A stretch of DNA of 64,000 nt, from the NCBI GenBank assembly GCA_030737835.1, contig JAUJYN010000029.1, positions 1,936,845-2,000,844 of the forward strand, in the 5' to 3' direction. Shown here one piece after another: positions 10,847 through 22,509 of the stretch; position 1 is the first letter of the stretch, and every line of letters begins with the position of its first letter. The position numbers and the translations under genes are program-made. The notes beneath the pieces were generated by a model that saw only the letters and a list, made by a program, of their open reading frames with translations, was not told the DNA's origin and did not search any database. This DNA is from Acorus gramineus. Its lineage: Eukaryota; Streptophyta; Magnoliopsida; Acorales; Acoraceae.

Positions 10847-13840
10847 TGTTATATATGTGTCACTTTTTGCCTTCTGGTAACCATTGGGACATTCTGGCAG
10901 TTTTTCAGTTTTTTTCGTTTTTCGATCGGAACCGCTAAAATTTTGGACTGTTAGCTATCATCCTGAGTTTGAGGACTCCGATTGAAAATCTAACTGCATA
11001 TTATGTGTCCTGGTGCCATTCCAAGCCACTCACGAAAATTTCATCGAATTCCGGTAACGTTTCAGAATTTCACAGTTCCGAAGCGTATCCGGGTTTTGAC
11101 CGAGCGAGAAGTCATTGGGAGACTTGACTTGGTCAAATTTGACCTTTGACTTGGTCAAATGAATTTGGATTTTAGTGTGGTTGGGTTGACTAAGGTCAAA
11201 CCTCACCTAAGTGCACTTAAACCTCACTAATCCTAGCCTAAACCTAATTAGGGCTAATCTAAGTGTGGGTGTGAGAGTGTGTGGTGTGGTGTGGCCATAA
11301 CAAAATCCCACGACAACATAAGCCCTCCTATTCATCATCTTCTCCAAAATTTCTCTCTCTCTCCCTCTCTTTAATCCCCCCTTTTGACCTAGTTCTAGTG
11401 GTGGAAATCAAAAACCCTAAGAAGAGAAAGGATAGGTAAGAACCCGATCTACCTTCCGGTGGTCTCGGATTCGAATTCCCACATGTGTGACCCCTTCTCA
11501 TACCATCTTTTCTCCTCTTTTCAGCCCCTCTTTGGCTGAGTTGGAGATCTCGGTGGTGGCAGTCTTGGAGGCGGTGTTTTGGTGCGCGAAGAGCACCGAT
11601 CTTCGTCCCCTTCCTTTCCTCTCCTTGGGTGAGTTTCTTTTCCTTCCTTTCTTGTTTAGATGCTTGATTAGGAGGTATTTTGGGTATGTATGGCTGTTGG
11701 TGGCTGTGGGTAGCTGTTGGTGGCTGTTGGTGGCCATTGGTGGCCGTCGGGGAGGTGGTAGGGTTGTCTCGGGTAGGCTGGCAGCGCAGGCGGGCAGGCT
11801 GGCAGGCAGGGCGGGCAGAGCAGGCTGGCAGGGCACGAACGCGTGCGCGCGGGCGTGCGCACGGGTGGAGCAGGAGTGTGCGGGTGCTGCGCGCTGGGCG
11901 CCGTGCGGGGGCGTGCGCGCGGGTGGAGCAAGAGTGTGCGGGGGCTGCGCGCTGGGCGCCTTGCAGGGGCGTGCGCGCGGGGCGCTGCGCAGAGGCGCAG
12001 TGCGTGCTGTGCGCGCTGGGCCGTGTGCGGGTGCTGCGCGCAGGGGGCCGTGCGGGGGCGTGCGCACGGAGCGCTGCGCAGAGGCGCAGTGCATGCTGTG
12101 CGCGCGCGGTGAGGCAAGCGGGGTGCTGCGTTGGGGTGCAGGGCGTGCGGGTGTGCGCGCGAGTTGCTGCGCTGGGGCGCAGTGAGCGCACGATGCACCC
12201 GGGGGGCTCGTCAGAGGGTCCGGGCTTGCGGGCAGGGGCTCGGCAGTGCGTCTGGGCGCGCGGGCTGGGGCGCGGCTGTGCGCCTGGGGCGGGTGGCCGT
12301 GCGTACGGCTGCCCGGGGGTTCGGGTGAGTCGGGGTGCTCGGACTCGCGTGCGTACGGGCCGTATGTACGCTTGTCCGAGTGTTGGGTATTTTAGTGTAT
12401 TTTTTGTTATATTTGTGTATTTTACTCACCAAGTTGATTACCCTATCTTGCAGATCTTGACGGACGACCGCGCGACGACCCGGTTATTGGTAAGTGGGAC
12501 AATCCAACCCAGTAGGGAGGCGCTATATGCACTTGGGCGTATACCGTCCTCCCCTGGGGCACCATAGTTTAATATTAACTTGTTTAATATGTAATCTATG
12601 CAAGCATGATTAATATGTAGTATGCATGCTACCCTAGACCGTGTATGTTAGGGACTTGCACCCTTAGGATATGTGTAAGAGTCATGCATCCTGTCACCAT
12701 GTTCTCATGCTAGAAAGCCTCGACCTATGCATGTGTCCTACTAGTTTAATTATTAAATTAAATGCGAACTTCTGGTATTTTAGCATGCCTTAGGGAATAT
12801 TAAGGGGCCTTGCGAGGTCAGCATTGAGACCCGGACTAGGGTACTCTGTGTTCCTTGTTTGGTTTTCGGGATATCCTATGTCGGGACCTCATGGTGCCCT
12901 CCCAAGGTTTCTTTTCCCGATAATATTATAAGATATGTTTCCCCGCATCTTAGTTATGCGCCCTGGAGGAATTCTGATGAATTCATGACATTAGAGGTTA
13001 TGAGAGGTGTTGTCGACGGATCTGAGTGTATTGCATGCGTATGGATAGGTCGTTTCTGTTCCCTTCGTTGGATCCCTATAGAGACTGCCCCAGCGTTAGA
13101 AAGGCAGTCCCGTCAGAGGGATCCCATCAGTAGGTACCCCCTGATTTGGATTCGAACTGTGCTGAAGTGTGGGAGGAGGCCAAGCGGCCTACGGAGTGGA
13201 GGAGAGACTATTGGTGGACTAAGGGTGATTAACAGCCTAGTCAGTCCCAATATCCTATGTCACCTATTAAAGGGTGAGGGTGAGGGTGTAGTGGGTCGGC
13301 GATGTAGCGACCCACTGGATTGTGTAGTTCCTGCCACTTTGAGGCTTGATTAATTATTTGTGGTTAATATAAATTGTGATGCATGGGTTGTGCTATTCAC
13401 TGAGCGTGTGGCTCACCCCTCGCATAATTTTTCTCCAGTTATCACTGAGTCGGATATGAAGGAAGAGCTTCCCGAGAGACTTCATCAGTAGCGGAGCAGC
13501 GCCACGTCCCGCGAGTGTTAGAGGCCATCAGCATCCTTCCTTTTGATTGTATGTATTATATTTCCGTGCTTGGGCACCATTTGTATATTATATTTGGATG
13601 TCATTGTATATATTGGCTCTCACAGGACAGTTGATTATGTATCGAGTCTGTAATATGTTTTTGAATTACATATTCAGTCTTTTAGCTTCCGCTATTTGTG
13701 TATATATCATGTCAGCCTTGCTTTTGTCTGTGTTGTCATTTTAGCTGTTGTTTAGAGTATGTTATTGACCTCCAGTTTAAACTGCTGATATCATGTATAC
13801 ACTTGCCGCGTCCCGGGGACGGCCGCCCTGGGGCGTGACA
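10847..13840 (+). mobile_element. 3' LTR of Tekay-1, about 2.99 kb, complete
   Basis: It starts TGTTATATATGTGTCAC and ends GGGGCGTGACA. Inside are a donor-like GTGAGT at 11629, a CpG-rich tract (about 11750-12370), the 36-nt exon-like block 12454-12489 preceded by TTGCAG and followed by GTAAGT, one G-rich TGAGGGTGAGGG unit near 13270, and an acceptor-like TTTTTCTCCAG ending at 13438. If used as splice sites these define putative introns of about 825 and 949 nt within the LTR. Confidence 0.9.
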
Positions 13841-14607
13841 GGGGAAGAGCTCACCTAGGGAGGGGGAGTGAAAGGGGGAGATTCAGGGGTCCTCGATGCA
13901 CCCGCGACCACCTCAACCACCACCACCACTACCACCACCTCCACAGCCCTCCTCAGCCTCCTTCTTGGCCGAAAATCAGGGGGGGAAAGGGCATGAGAGG
14001 GAGCTTGAGAGAAGAGAATCAACAACAACAACTACTTACACAAACACTCACCATCACTTCCTCCTCCACCTTCTCCTTCTCTTCTCTTTGAGACATTAAC
14101 ACAAACACATGGGGGGATTGAAAGAGAGGAAGAGAGACCCAAAAGAATTCCACGTGGGGAGTGGGAGGGGGAGAGAGAGAGAGAGAGACTTTTCTCACAT
14201 GGGGGGGGGTGAACCTAACCTAAACTCACCCTCTAACACTTCAAATAGTCAAATGGTTGCTTCATCATTAAGCAAAGGGGGGGTAAGGTTACCCAAGGTC
14301 ACCCCATTCACCAAAATATCTCACACTATTTGACTAATCAAACCAGGAACTCTCGAAAACCCGGATACGATTCGGAACTGCATATTTTTCTAAACGTTAC
14401 CGGAATTCGATGAAATTTTATGGGTAGTACTAAACGGTACCAGGACCCATAATATGCAGTTAGATTTTCAATCAGAGTTCTCTAACTCCCGCAGGTGGCT
14501 AAAAGCTAAAATTTTAGCGGCTCCGATCGAAAAATTAAAAAGGCCCTGAATGACCCAGAAGTGACCAAGGCTTAACCGAAATGGCTCCAAATGACACAGG
14601 CATAACA
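13841..14607 (-). mobile_element. Family-B LTR fragment (B1)
   Basis: It aligns with 18571-19351 and with the right end of the LTR at 37009-44286. Shared features are a (CCA)n-rich stretch, 'gagagagagag' stretches, the CGGAATTCGATGAAATTTT block and the terminus GACACAGGCATAACA at 14607. It is the promoter-side part of an LTR read from the minus strand; Tekay-1 interrupts it on the left. The next bases (14608 on) are the interior of another B-type LTR, so B1 was itself inserted into B2. Confidence 0.7.
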
Positions 14608-17600
14608 AGTAGTATTACAATACTACCTAAGGCATGCCATATTCTATACATCCATACACATTACCAAAAATACATGCCCATACTAGAGGGGCTCATGCAA
14701 CACAATCATTCATACATGAATACAATACATGTATATAAGCCTAGCATGCAAGATATCTACATATTATAGTTTAAGCATGGGCATACTACTTATCTACACA
14801 AGTAGTATAGCTAGGATGCCCCATCGATGCGCGACGCACGACTACGCGCGTTGAGCGCATCTCGAGGGGGGGGGATTGGATCAAACCACTCACCGCAACC
14901 CGGGACCTCGCGCATCCCATCCAACGAGATCTACAAGGTAAGGGCATCAAATTTGGTGAGTAACATCACAATTTAACACTTAGAAATCACTAGAATTACC
15001 AAAGACTTAGACGTGCACGCATACGGGCTCGCACGCATGCAAGCACGCGCGTACGCACGCATGCCCAAGTGCCCCAGCACCTACCCGAGCCCCTGGCCAG
15101 CCCCACGCATGTCACGCCCCAGGGCGGCCAACCCCGGGACGCGGCAAATGTATATATCATATCAAAAACCTACACAGGAGGTCAAATATATATATACTCT
15201 AAACCACAAATAAAATGACAACACAGATCAAACAGGGCTGACATAATATATACACAATATAGCGGAAGCTAAAACTGAGTCTGTAAACCAAAACATATTA
15301 CAGACTCGATACACAATCATACGTCCTGTGAGAGCCAATATACATGGAAACAACTGAACATATACCAACACGTGCCAAGCACGGAAATAAAATACATACA
15401 GCCAAGGAAAGGGATGCTGACAGCCTCTGGTACTCGCGGACGTAGCGCTGCTCCGCTACTGAAGAAATTCCTCGGAAAGCTCCAACTGCTGCTCCGGCTC
15501 TAGCTCAGGCTCAGTGACCACTGGGGAAAAACATGTGCGAGGGGTGAGCCACACGCTCAGTGAACAGCACAACCCACGCATCACAGACAATATTTACCAA
15601 TATTCCATTATTTTACCCAGCCATCAATACATAACAACATAAACCAGTGGTTCGTACTTCGCCGAACCACCACACCCTCACCCTCACCCATCCATGGGTG
15701 ACATAGGCTATTGGGACTGATAATCATCTATTCACAAATCCCGTAGGTCGCTCATCGCCAACCCACTACACCCTCACCCTCACCCATCTATGGGTGACAT
15801 AGGATTTTGGGACTGACTAGGCTGTTGGTCACCCTTGGTCCACCGATAGTCTCTCCCTCCACTCCGTAGGCCGCTTGGTCTCCACCCACAACTTCAGCAC
15901 AGTCCGAAACCAAATCAGGAGGTGCCTACTTATGTGGGTCCTCCGAAGGACGGCCTTTCTAACGCTGGGGGTAGCCTCTACCGAATCCAACGCAGGGAAC
16001 AGAACAGCCTATCCATACGCATATGATCCACTCGGATCCGCCGACTACATATCATCACAACTCAAATGTCATGAATTCCTCTGAATTCAACCAGGTGCAT
16101 CATCAAGATGCGGGAACATGTACAAAAATCAGCAAGGCTGGAATATCATTGGGGGAAAGAAACTCGAGAGGGCGGCGTGAGTTCCCGTTATAGGATACCC
16201 CGACAACCAAACAAGGAACACGGAGTACCCTAACCCGGGTCTCACCGCTGTCCTTGCAAGGCCCCTCCCCTATAATATCCACCAACTATGCTAATAATTA
16301 TACCAATTATTCAATCATTACATATAATATTATTGGGACTAGAACCTTGGGAGGGCAGCCTGAGGTCCCGATACAGGACATCCCGACAACCAAACAAGGA
16401 ACACGGAGTACCCTAACACGGGTCTCAGCGTTGACCTCGCAAGGCTCCTCCCTATAATATTATCCTAAGGCATGCGATCTAACAGATACCAGCATTTAAT
16501 TTTAATAAATAAACTAGTAGGACGCATGCATAGGCCGGGGTTTCCTAACATGAAAACCAGGGGACATGCTGCATGGCTCTTACACCTATCCTATGGGTGC
16601 AAGTCCCTAACATAAAAGCCTAGGGTAGCATGCATTCTACATTTTTCATCATGCTCACATGCAATACATATTATTACAGGTTAATATAATCCATGACGCC
16701 CCAAGAGAGGTCGGTATACGCCCAAGTGCGTATAACACCTCTCTACTGGGTTGGATTGTCCCACTCACCAGAATCGGGGTCGTCGCGCGACCGCCCGTCT
16801 AGATCTGCAAGATAGACATTCAATATGGTGAGTTAAAATCCACAAATACTACAAAATACACAAGAACTTACATAAACCCACAACTAAACTCCCAACACTC
16901 GGGCAAACGTGCATACGACCCGCACGCACGCTAGCCCGAGCACTCCGGCTACCACCCGCACGGCCACCCGCCCTCGGATGCGCCGCCGCGCCTCAGCCCG
17001 CGCGCCCCGACGCACTGCCGCACGCACGCGCACGCTCGCGCGCGCCCGCGCGCACCGCGCGTCCGGCCCAGCGCGCCCCCGCGCGCACTGCACGCACGCC
17101 CCAGCACGCGCGCGCAATGGTCCCCAGCACCGCGCACACTGGTCCCCAGCACCGCGCCCAGGCGCATGCCCAGGCGCCCTGCCCAGCACCCAGGCACAGT
17201 GCCCAGGCGCCCTGCCCGCGCGCGCGCACGCTCGCGCGCACGCCCGGGCGCGCCCGCGCACACCCGCGCGCACTCCCGCGCACACCCCCGCTCGCGCCAG
17301 CATCCGCGCGCACGCCCGCGACCACTCCGCGCGCACCCGCGCACCCGCGCGCACGCACCCGCGCGCGACTGCGCGCCCGACTGCGCCCGCCAGCGCCCAG
17401 CTCCACCCGCGCGCACGCCCGCGCGCACGTCTGCGCGCGCCCCTGCCAGCTGCTGCGCCTGCTGCCTGTGCAGCGTGTGCTGCTGCCTGTGCTACTGCCA
17501 CCAGCCACCTCAACCACCACTCCTCCGGCGACCAATGGCCTCCGACCACCTCCACAGCCCTCCGACGACCACCCACCGCCGCCAACCACCCCCCCAACCC

Positions 17601-19351
17601 CAAATCCCACCTCCTAACATCCATCTAAGCATGAAAAAGAGAGGAAAGAGGCTTACCGAGGGGAGGAAGAGGCGTCCGGTGGCTCTCCACGCGCCGAAAC
17701 CTTTCCCAACGGTTCTCTCACGCCCCGATCTACCTTGGCCTTCAAAACGGGCCAAATCAGAGGACAAAGAGGGGAGGTCGGGGAGGCTAGGATCGCCGAA
17801 AACGGGATTTGAAGACACCGGTGTGTAGATCGGGACCCGATCTACACTTCCCGTGCTTTAGGTTTTTAGGTTTGAGGGGTCTAGGGCTTGAAAGTGAGAA
17901 AAAGAGAGAGGGGAGAGAGAAAATCACTTTGGGGAAGACGATGAACAGTAACTCGGGTTTTAGATCCCACTTATTTATAGTGCGCGACTTAAAAACCCGG
18001 ATACGCCCCGGAACTGCGAAATTTTTGTAAACGATGCCGGAATTCGATGAAATTTTCTTGAGAGGTCTAAAATGGCACCAGGACACCAAATATGCAGTCA
18101 GATTTCCAATCGGAGTCCTCTAGCTCAGGACGATAGCTAACAGTCCAAAAATTAGCGGTTCCGATCGAAAACCCTAAAAATTTTAAAAACTGCCAGGACG
18201 CTCCAACGGTTACCAGCAGATTAAAAGTGACACAAGTATAACAACGCATGCCCCAGCACGCGCACGCACGCGCGCGCGCGCTGGCACCCAGCTGCGCGCC
18301 CAGACACACGCCCAGGCGCACTGCCCCCGCGCGCGCGCACGCTCGCGCACGCCCGCGCGCCCACTCCGCGGGCACCCTCGCGCCCGCCTGCGCCTGCCAG
18401 CGCCCCTCTGCGTGAGCGCTTGCTCGAGCACGCGCGCAGACAGACCCCTGCGCGCGCCCAGCCATCCTTAACCCCTTTTAACCCCTCCCCCACACTTCTC
18501 ACTCACCCTAAACCAATTACCTAGCATGCATGACCTCCCAACAACCCCTTAAGCCATGAAAAACCAAGAAAAGAAAGGGAAGAGCTCACCTTGGGAGGGG
18601 GAATGAAAGGGGGAGATTCGGGGGCCCTCGATGCACCCGCAACCACCTCAACCACCACCACCACTACCACCACCTCCACAGCCCTCCTCAGCCTCCTTTG
18701 GCTGCAAATCAGGGGGGGAAAAGACATGAGAGGGTGCTTGAGAGAGGAGAAACCACAACAACAACAACACATGCACAAACTCACCTTCTTGTGCTTGCAC
18801 CTCCTCTTCTTGCTCCATCTTCTTCTCCTTGGCATAAAACCAAACACTTGGGGAGAAAGAGAGCCATAAGAGAGGGAGGAAAAGTGTTCCACGAGTTGGG
18901 AGAGAGGGGGAGAGAGAGAGAGGGCAAAAAGGTCTTTTTCATGCCCAAATAGTGCCTAGGGGTGACCTTAAGGGGGGGGTGAGGTTAGGGTTAGGCTCAC
19001 CCACTCACATAACAAATAACCAAAGGTTTCTTCACCCCTAAGCAAGGTGGGGGTAAGGTTACCAAGGGTCACCACATCCCCAAAATATCTCACACTATTC
19101 GACCCGGATGCGATTCGGAACTGTATATTTTTTAAAACGTTACCGGAATTCGATGAAATTTTTATGGGTAGTACTAAACGGTACCAGGACCCATAATATG
19201 CAGTTAGATTTCCAATCAGAGTACTCTAACTCCCGCAGGTGGCTAAAAACTAAAATTTTAGCGGCTCCGATCGAAAAAACAAAAAGGCCCTGAATGACCC
19301 AGAAGTGACCAAGGCTTAACCGAAATGGCTCCAAATGACACAGGCATAACA
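14608..19351 (-). mobile_element. Family-B LTR fragment (B2), split by a solo LTR
   Basis: The two pieces are 14608-15109 and 18249-19351. The left piece matches 42669-42960 of another B LTR and carries an exon-like block at 14930-14894 (37 nt) with AG before and GTGAGT after. The right piece starts with a CpG-rich tract and ends GACACAGGCATAACA at 19351. Unlike the copy at 37009-44286, its middle is CpG-rich rather than AT-rich, so the family is modular. Confidence 0.7.
15110..18243 (-). mobile_element. Solo Tekay LTR with 5-bp target duplication
   Basis: A complete LTR (3134 bp) from TGTCACGCCCC at 15110 to ACAAGTATAACA at 18243, with no internal region attached. ACGCA directly flanks both ends (15105-15109 and 18244-18248), the signature of insertion followed by LTR-LTR recombination. 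The 36-nt exon-like block is at 16804-16769, the donor-like GTAAGC near 17653, the CpG-rich tract at about 16910-17460, and two G-rich units near 15680 and 15775. Confidence 0.92.
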
Positions 19352-19354
19352 ATA

Positions 19355-19560
19355 TGAGTCCACGCTATGTTAAAAACGAGGACACACCACACTATGTTAT
19401 ATGAGTACACACTATGTTAAGCTCGTATACGCTGTGTTAAGTTAGAATATGCTATGTTATATAAGTACACGCTATGTTAAACTCATACATGCTATGTTAT
19501 TTCATAGTATGATGTATTATATGATGATACGCTTTGAATGAATATTACAATCAACTATGT
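19355..19560. repeat. AT-rich degenerate short repeats, cluster 1
   Basis: Irregularly spaced copies of a motif close to GTACACGCTATGTTATATA, roughly 18-25 bases apart. The same motif recurs at 21005-21175 and 22370-22505, bracketing and splitting the FAR1-like gene. Confidence 0.7.
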
Positions 19561-19939
19561 GCTATGAAGTCAATGGGATAACTCAACTATTTTGTCCAAA
19601 CAGACAACCATTTTGTATTCTGATTGCAACTTGTATACCAATTTAATAAAGTACACCTATTTTTACATTTTATTGTACAATGGTCACTAAGGAATTTGGG
19701 ATTCAAGCTAACGATCAAACTCGCCATCAACATATGCATCCACGGTGGACCACATTGATGGCGCACATTGATTAATGCTCTCCTATGTTGACGGTACATG
19801 GCCCTGCGTTGGTGTAGAATCTTGCGTTCATTGCACCTTCTTTGTTTGCTGCACAACGGTGAGGGAAATGATCAGCAACACTGTATATGCTAACCTAAGA
19901 AAGTATGTGATATACTAAGTGTTTGAACAGATAATGTAC

Positions 19940-22290
19940 TTACAGTTGTTTTCTTCTTCTTGTTGCATGCAACTTCAGTCCTGGATTTCAACCTCATCTT
20001 GCCAGAACAACCCTTGGATTGTACAACTTCACAGGGTCAAATTTTTCAACTTCCGTGGGTGTGCTACCAATTGACGATAGTCAAAGATCATTGCCAGACA
20101 TGTGGGAAGTCATCTTTGCCTTCAATTCTCTAAACAATGATGCAGCATATTCCGAATCATCTTTAGATGAATTTACCATCTACATGAACTCTTGCACGGT
20201 ACATATCCCTAAATTGTACAGTGAATCGAACAGGTCCATTGCTTTATTGGGATGATCAAGTGTGCCACAAGCGGATGAAGAAAGAATCCGCTTGAAATCC
20301 TTCCTCCGCTGAGGGAGAATATACCTCTCAGGTATATTCATCACGAATTCATTTCAAAGAATGCAAAGAAAATGTCGACAAAGTATCCCTCTAAATTCAT
20401 ATGACCAACAAATGTATTGTATCTCTTCGGTGCCTCGATAGAAAACAACATCAAACTTCAAATGCCTATTTAGCCTCTTCACCATCTCAATCACCTTGTA
20501 TTTGACGATGTTGTCATCCCCTGTTGATACACACCGAGCATTCAATTAGATCAATTGTTTCAGTTCTTCTTGAAACTTCTGGAATATATTAATTGTGTAT
20601 ATTTTCGCCATCTGTTCTTCCATTTCCATTGATTACACAAGTTAGGGGGTACAATGGAAGCACGTAAAGTCTTCTAAGGCCTCCTTCTCATGCTTATTTT
20701 TTAAAGCATTCTCATACTGTTGAACAAATTGACTCAAACTTGTTTTTAAAATAACGTAATCATCAAAATATGCATTCATGCTTTCGTTACGTTGGGTGGT
20801 GAACATCCTCGCCTAAAAGGTATCCCTAATGTAAACTGGAACTCACCGTTCCCGGTCCTCATACAAAGAAGACAACGATGTATTTTCTTGAAGACCATAT
20901 ACATCCATAACTTTATCCCATCTCTACTCGAATTCATTCACGGTGAGGCAATTATAAACTAGATTCATAAGTTGATCTTTGAAAGACTTGTAATCCTTCA
21001 CCTAGATTCACAAATTGAACTTATTATAGTATATACTATGATTAAACGGTATACACTATGATAAATATGTTTATCCTATTTTAACGGAGTATGCACTATA
21101 ATAGAAAGGTATGTACGCTTTTATAAATGTGTACACTATAATAAAGCAATATACGCTTTAAGAAGGTTATGTGAAACATGTATATGCTGCATAATGAATA
21201 ATTTACGAAAGCTCTAGAAGTTTGTATTATAAGTCGATAAATTGATGATAATAGTATACGTACCTACCTAGTTTTTCAGGAACTTTCTTTAAGATATTCC
21301 AGAGACAAAGACGGTGTCTTGCATGAGGAAACACTTTTTCAACGGCTCCCCCGATAGATCTGTATTGGTCAATGATTATCTCTTGAGGGGGACGGTTCCC
21401 TATGCACGCCAACCAAGCCTTGAAAAGCCATACGTATGTATCTATCATCTCTTTAGCTAGCAATCCACAACCTAGCATAATGGAATGTCTATGGTGGTTT
21501 ACGCCAACAAATGGAGCAAACAGCATTGTGTATTTGTTTGTCAAATATGTCGTGTCGAATGAGATCACATCACCAAAATAATGATATGCAGCCCTACATC
21601 AGGCATCTGTCCAAAAAACACTCTTTAAACGACCATCGCTATCCAAATCAATCCTATGAAAAAAGCTAGAATTTATTTCTTGCTGCCTGTTAAAATATTG
21701 AAGGAGTGTTTCCGCATCGCCTTCCCCAAGCTCGATACGTCTTACTTTACTGAGAAAATTATGACAATCCCTTTCTATGAATGGAAGTTGATCATATCCC
21801 CCTCCTTCGACAGCTAAGGCATCAAATGTCTTGCATGGTGGAACCACAACAGCATCATTTATCGCCAGTTATTTCATGGCATGTGAGGTCGATGCCCGAT
21901 AACATTTGTGAAATCGTGAGAGCTTTGGATCCACCTCGTGATTATGTTCAAGAACGAGCAGGTCTAGCACCCACATACCATCTCCATACGTCTTAATTTG
22001 TATTCTCGCCTTTCAGTTTGTCTTACAAACTGGTTTATGACGATGCACGGATATTACCGAGCCGCTCTCGGTTGACTTCTTCCTCTTCTTACTCTCCTTG
22101 GAACATGCAAATATCACGGCCTTTAAATCTCCTTCAACAGTGTATTTCCTTCCCGTTTTAACGATGCCAAACCCCACAACAAAAAGCATATTCTTTATAG
22201 GATTCGAAGGCTTCGTCGATTAACTTGAATTCCATTCCAACATTCAGTTCTGTGTCTCCATTTACCTTGTCTTCCACTATGACATGTCTT
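19940..22290 (-). pseudogene. FAR1/FRS-like (MULE transposase-derived) gene, decayed
   Basis: FAR1/FRS proteins are transcription factors derived from Mutator-like transposases. On the minus strand the usual parts appear in order. The FAR1 DNA-binding region (VGMEFKLIDEAFESYKEYAF, then GFGIVKTGRKYTVEGDLK) is at about 22250-21870. A linker follows (about 21850-21600, RRIELGEGDAETLLQYF). The MULE core is at 21568-21260 (SFDTTYLTNKY, FAPFVGVNHHRHS, HARHRLCLWNILKKVPEKL). A SWIM-like motif YEFRGILCRH is near 20380, and a basic tail ends at a donor-like GTAAGT near 19943. The first frame shifts near 22.18 kb. In-frame stops lie near 22.01 and 21.60 kb and several more in 20.5-20.95 kb, and the SWIM motif has lost a cysteine. 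An intron is likely at about 21257-20998. A further small exon may lie at 19600-19850. Function is probably lost. Confidence 0.8.
21005..21175. repeat. AT-rich degenerate short repeats, cluster 2 (inside intron)
   Basis: Copies related to GTATACACTATGATAAA lie within the likely intron of the FAR1-like gene, between the MULE core and the downstream coding part. Confidence 0.65.
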
Positions 22291-22369
22291 TGTTGTATGT
22301 ATTTCACCGCACCCGCACAAACCCATTTACTAAAACAATACACAATCTATTTAGCATGTACTCATTTAA

Positions 22370-22505
22370 AAAGGTATATGCTTTGTTAAAATGGTATATG
22401 CTTTATTAAAATAGTATATATAACATTAACTTAGTATATGCTTGTTAAATAGGTATACACTATGTTACATAAGTATACACTAAGATAACGTAGTATGTAC
22501 AAATA
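22370..22505. repeat. AT-rich degenerate short repeats, cluster 3
   Basis: About six imperfect copies of a motif like GGTATATGCTTTGTTAAAAT lie just upstream of the DNA-binding region of the FAR1-like gene. Confidence 0.65.
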
Positions 22506-22509
22506 AATA

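Larger units (their letters stand above)
5291..13840 (+). mobile_element. Ty3/gypsy Tekay/Del element (Tekay-1), plus strand
   Basis: The order is the 3' end of the 5' LTR (5291-5866), primer site, a gag-pol region ending in a chromodomain, a polypurine tract, and a full 3' LTR (10847-13840). The rest of the 5' LTR lies left of the Tekay-0 insertion, outside the window. The retained parts of the two LTRs are clearly similar but differ at many places, so insertion is not very recent. The coding region carries several breaks. After 13840 the sequence is family-B LTR, so Tekay-1 landed in an older element. Confidence 0.9.

Noticed and set aside
11328-12567. Open frames of 170-300 codons in the Tekay-1 3' LTR (and similar at 16.9-17.8, 47.6-48.5, 56-56.7, 58.5-59.3 and 63.2-63.9 kb)
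   Set aside because: Low-complexity products of the CpG-rich tract overlapping the putative intron; frames differ between copies.
14866-14874. G-run next to the exon-like block in family B as a polypurine tract
   Set aside because: It is inside the LTR, not at an internal-LTR border; no LTR start follows.
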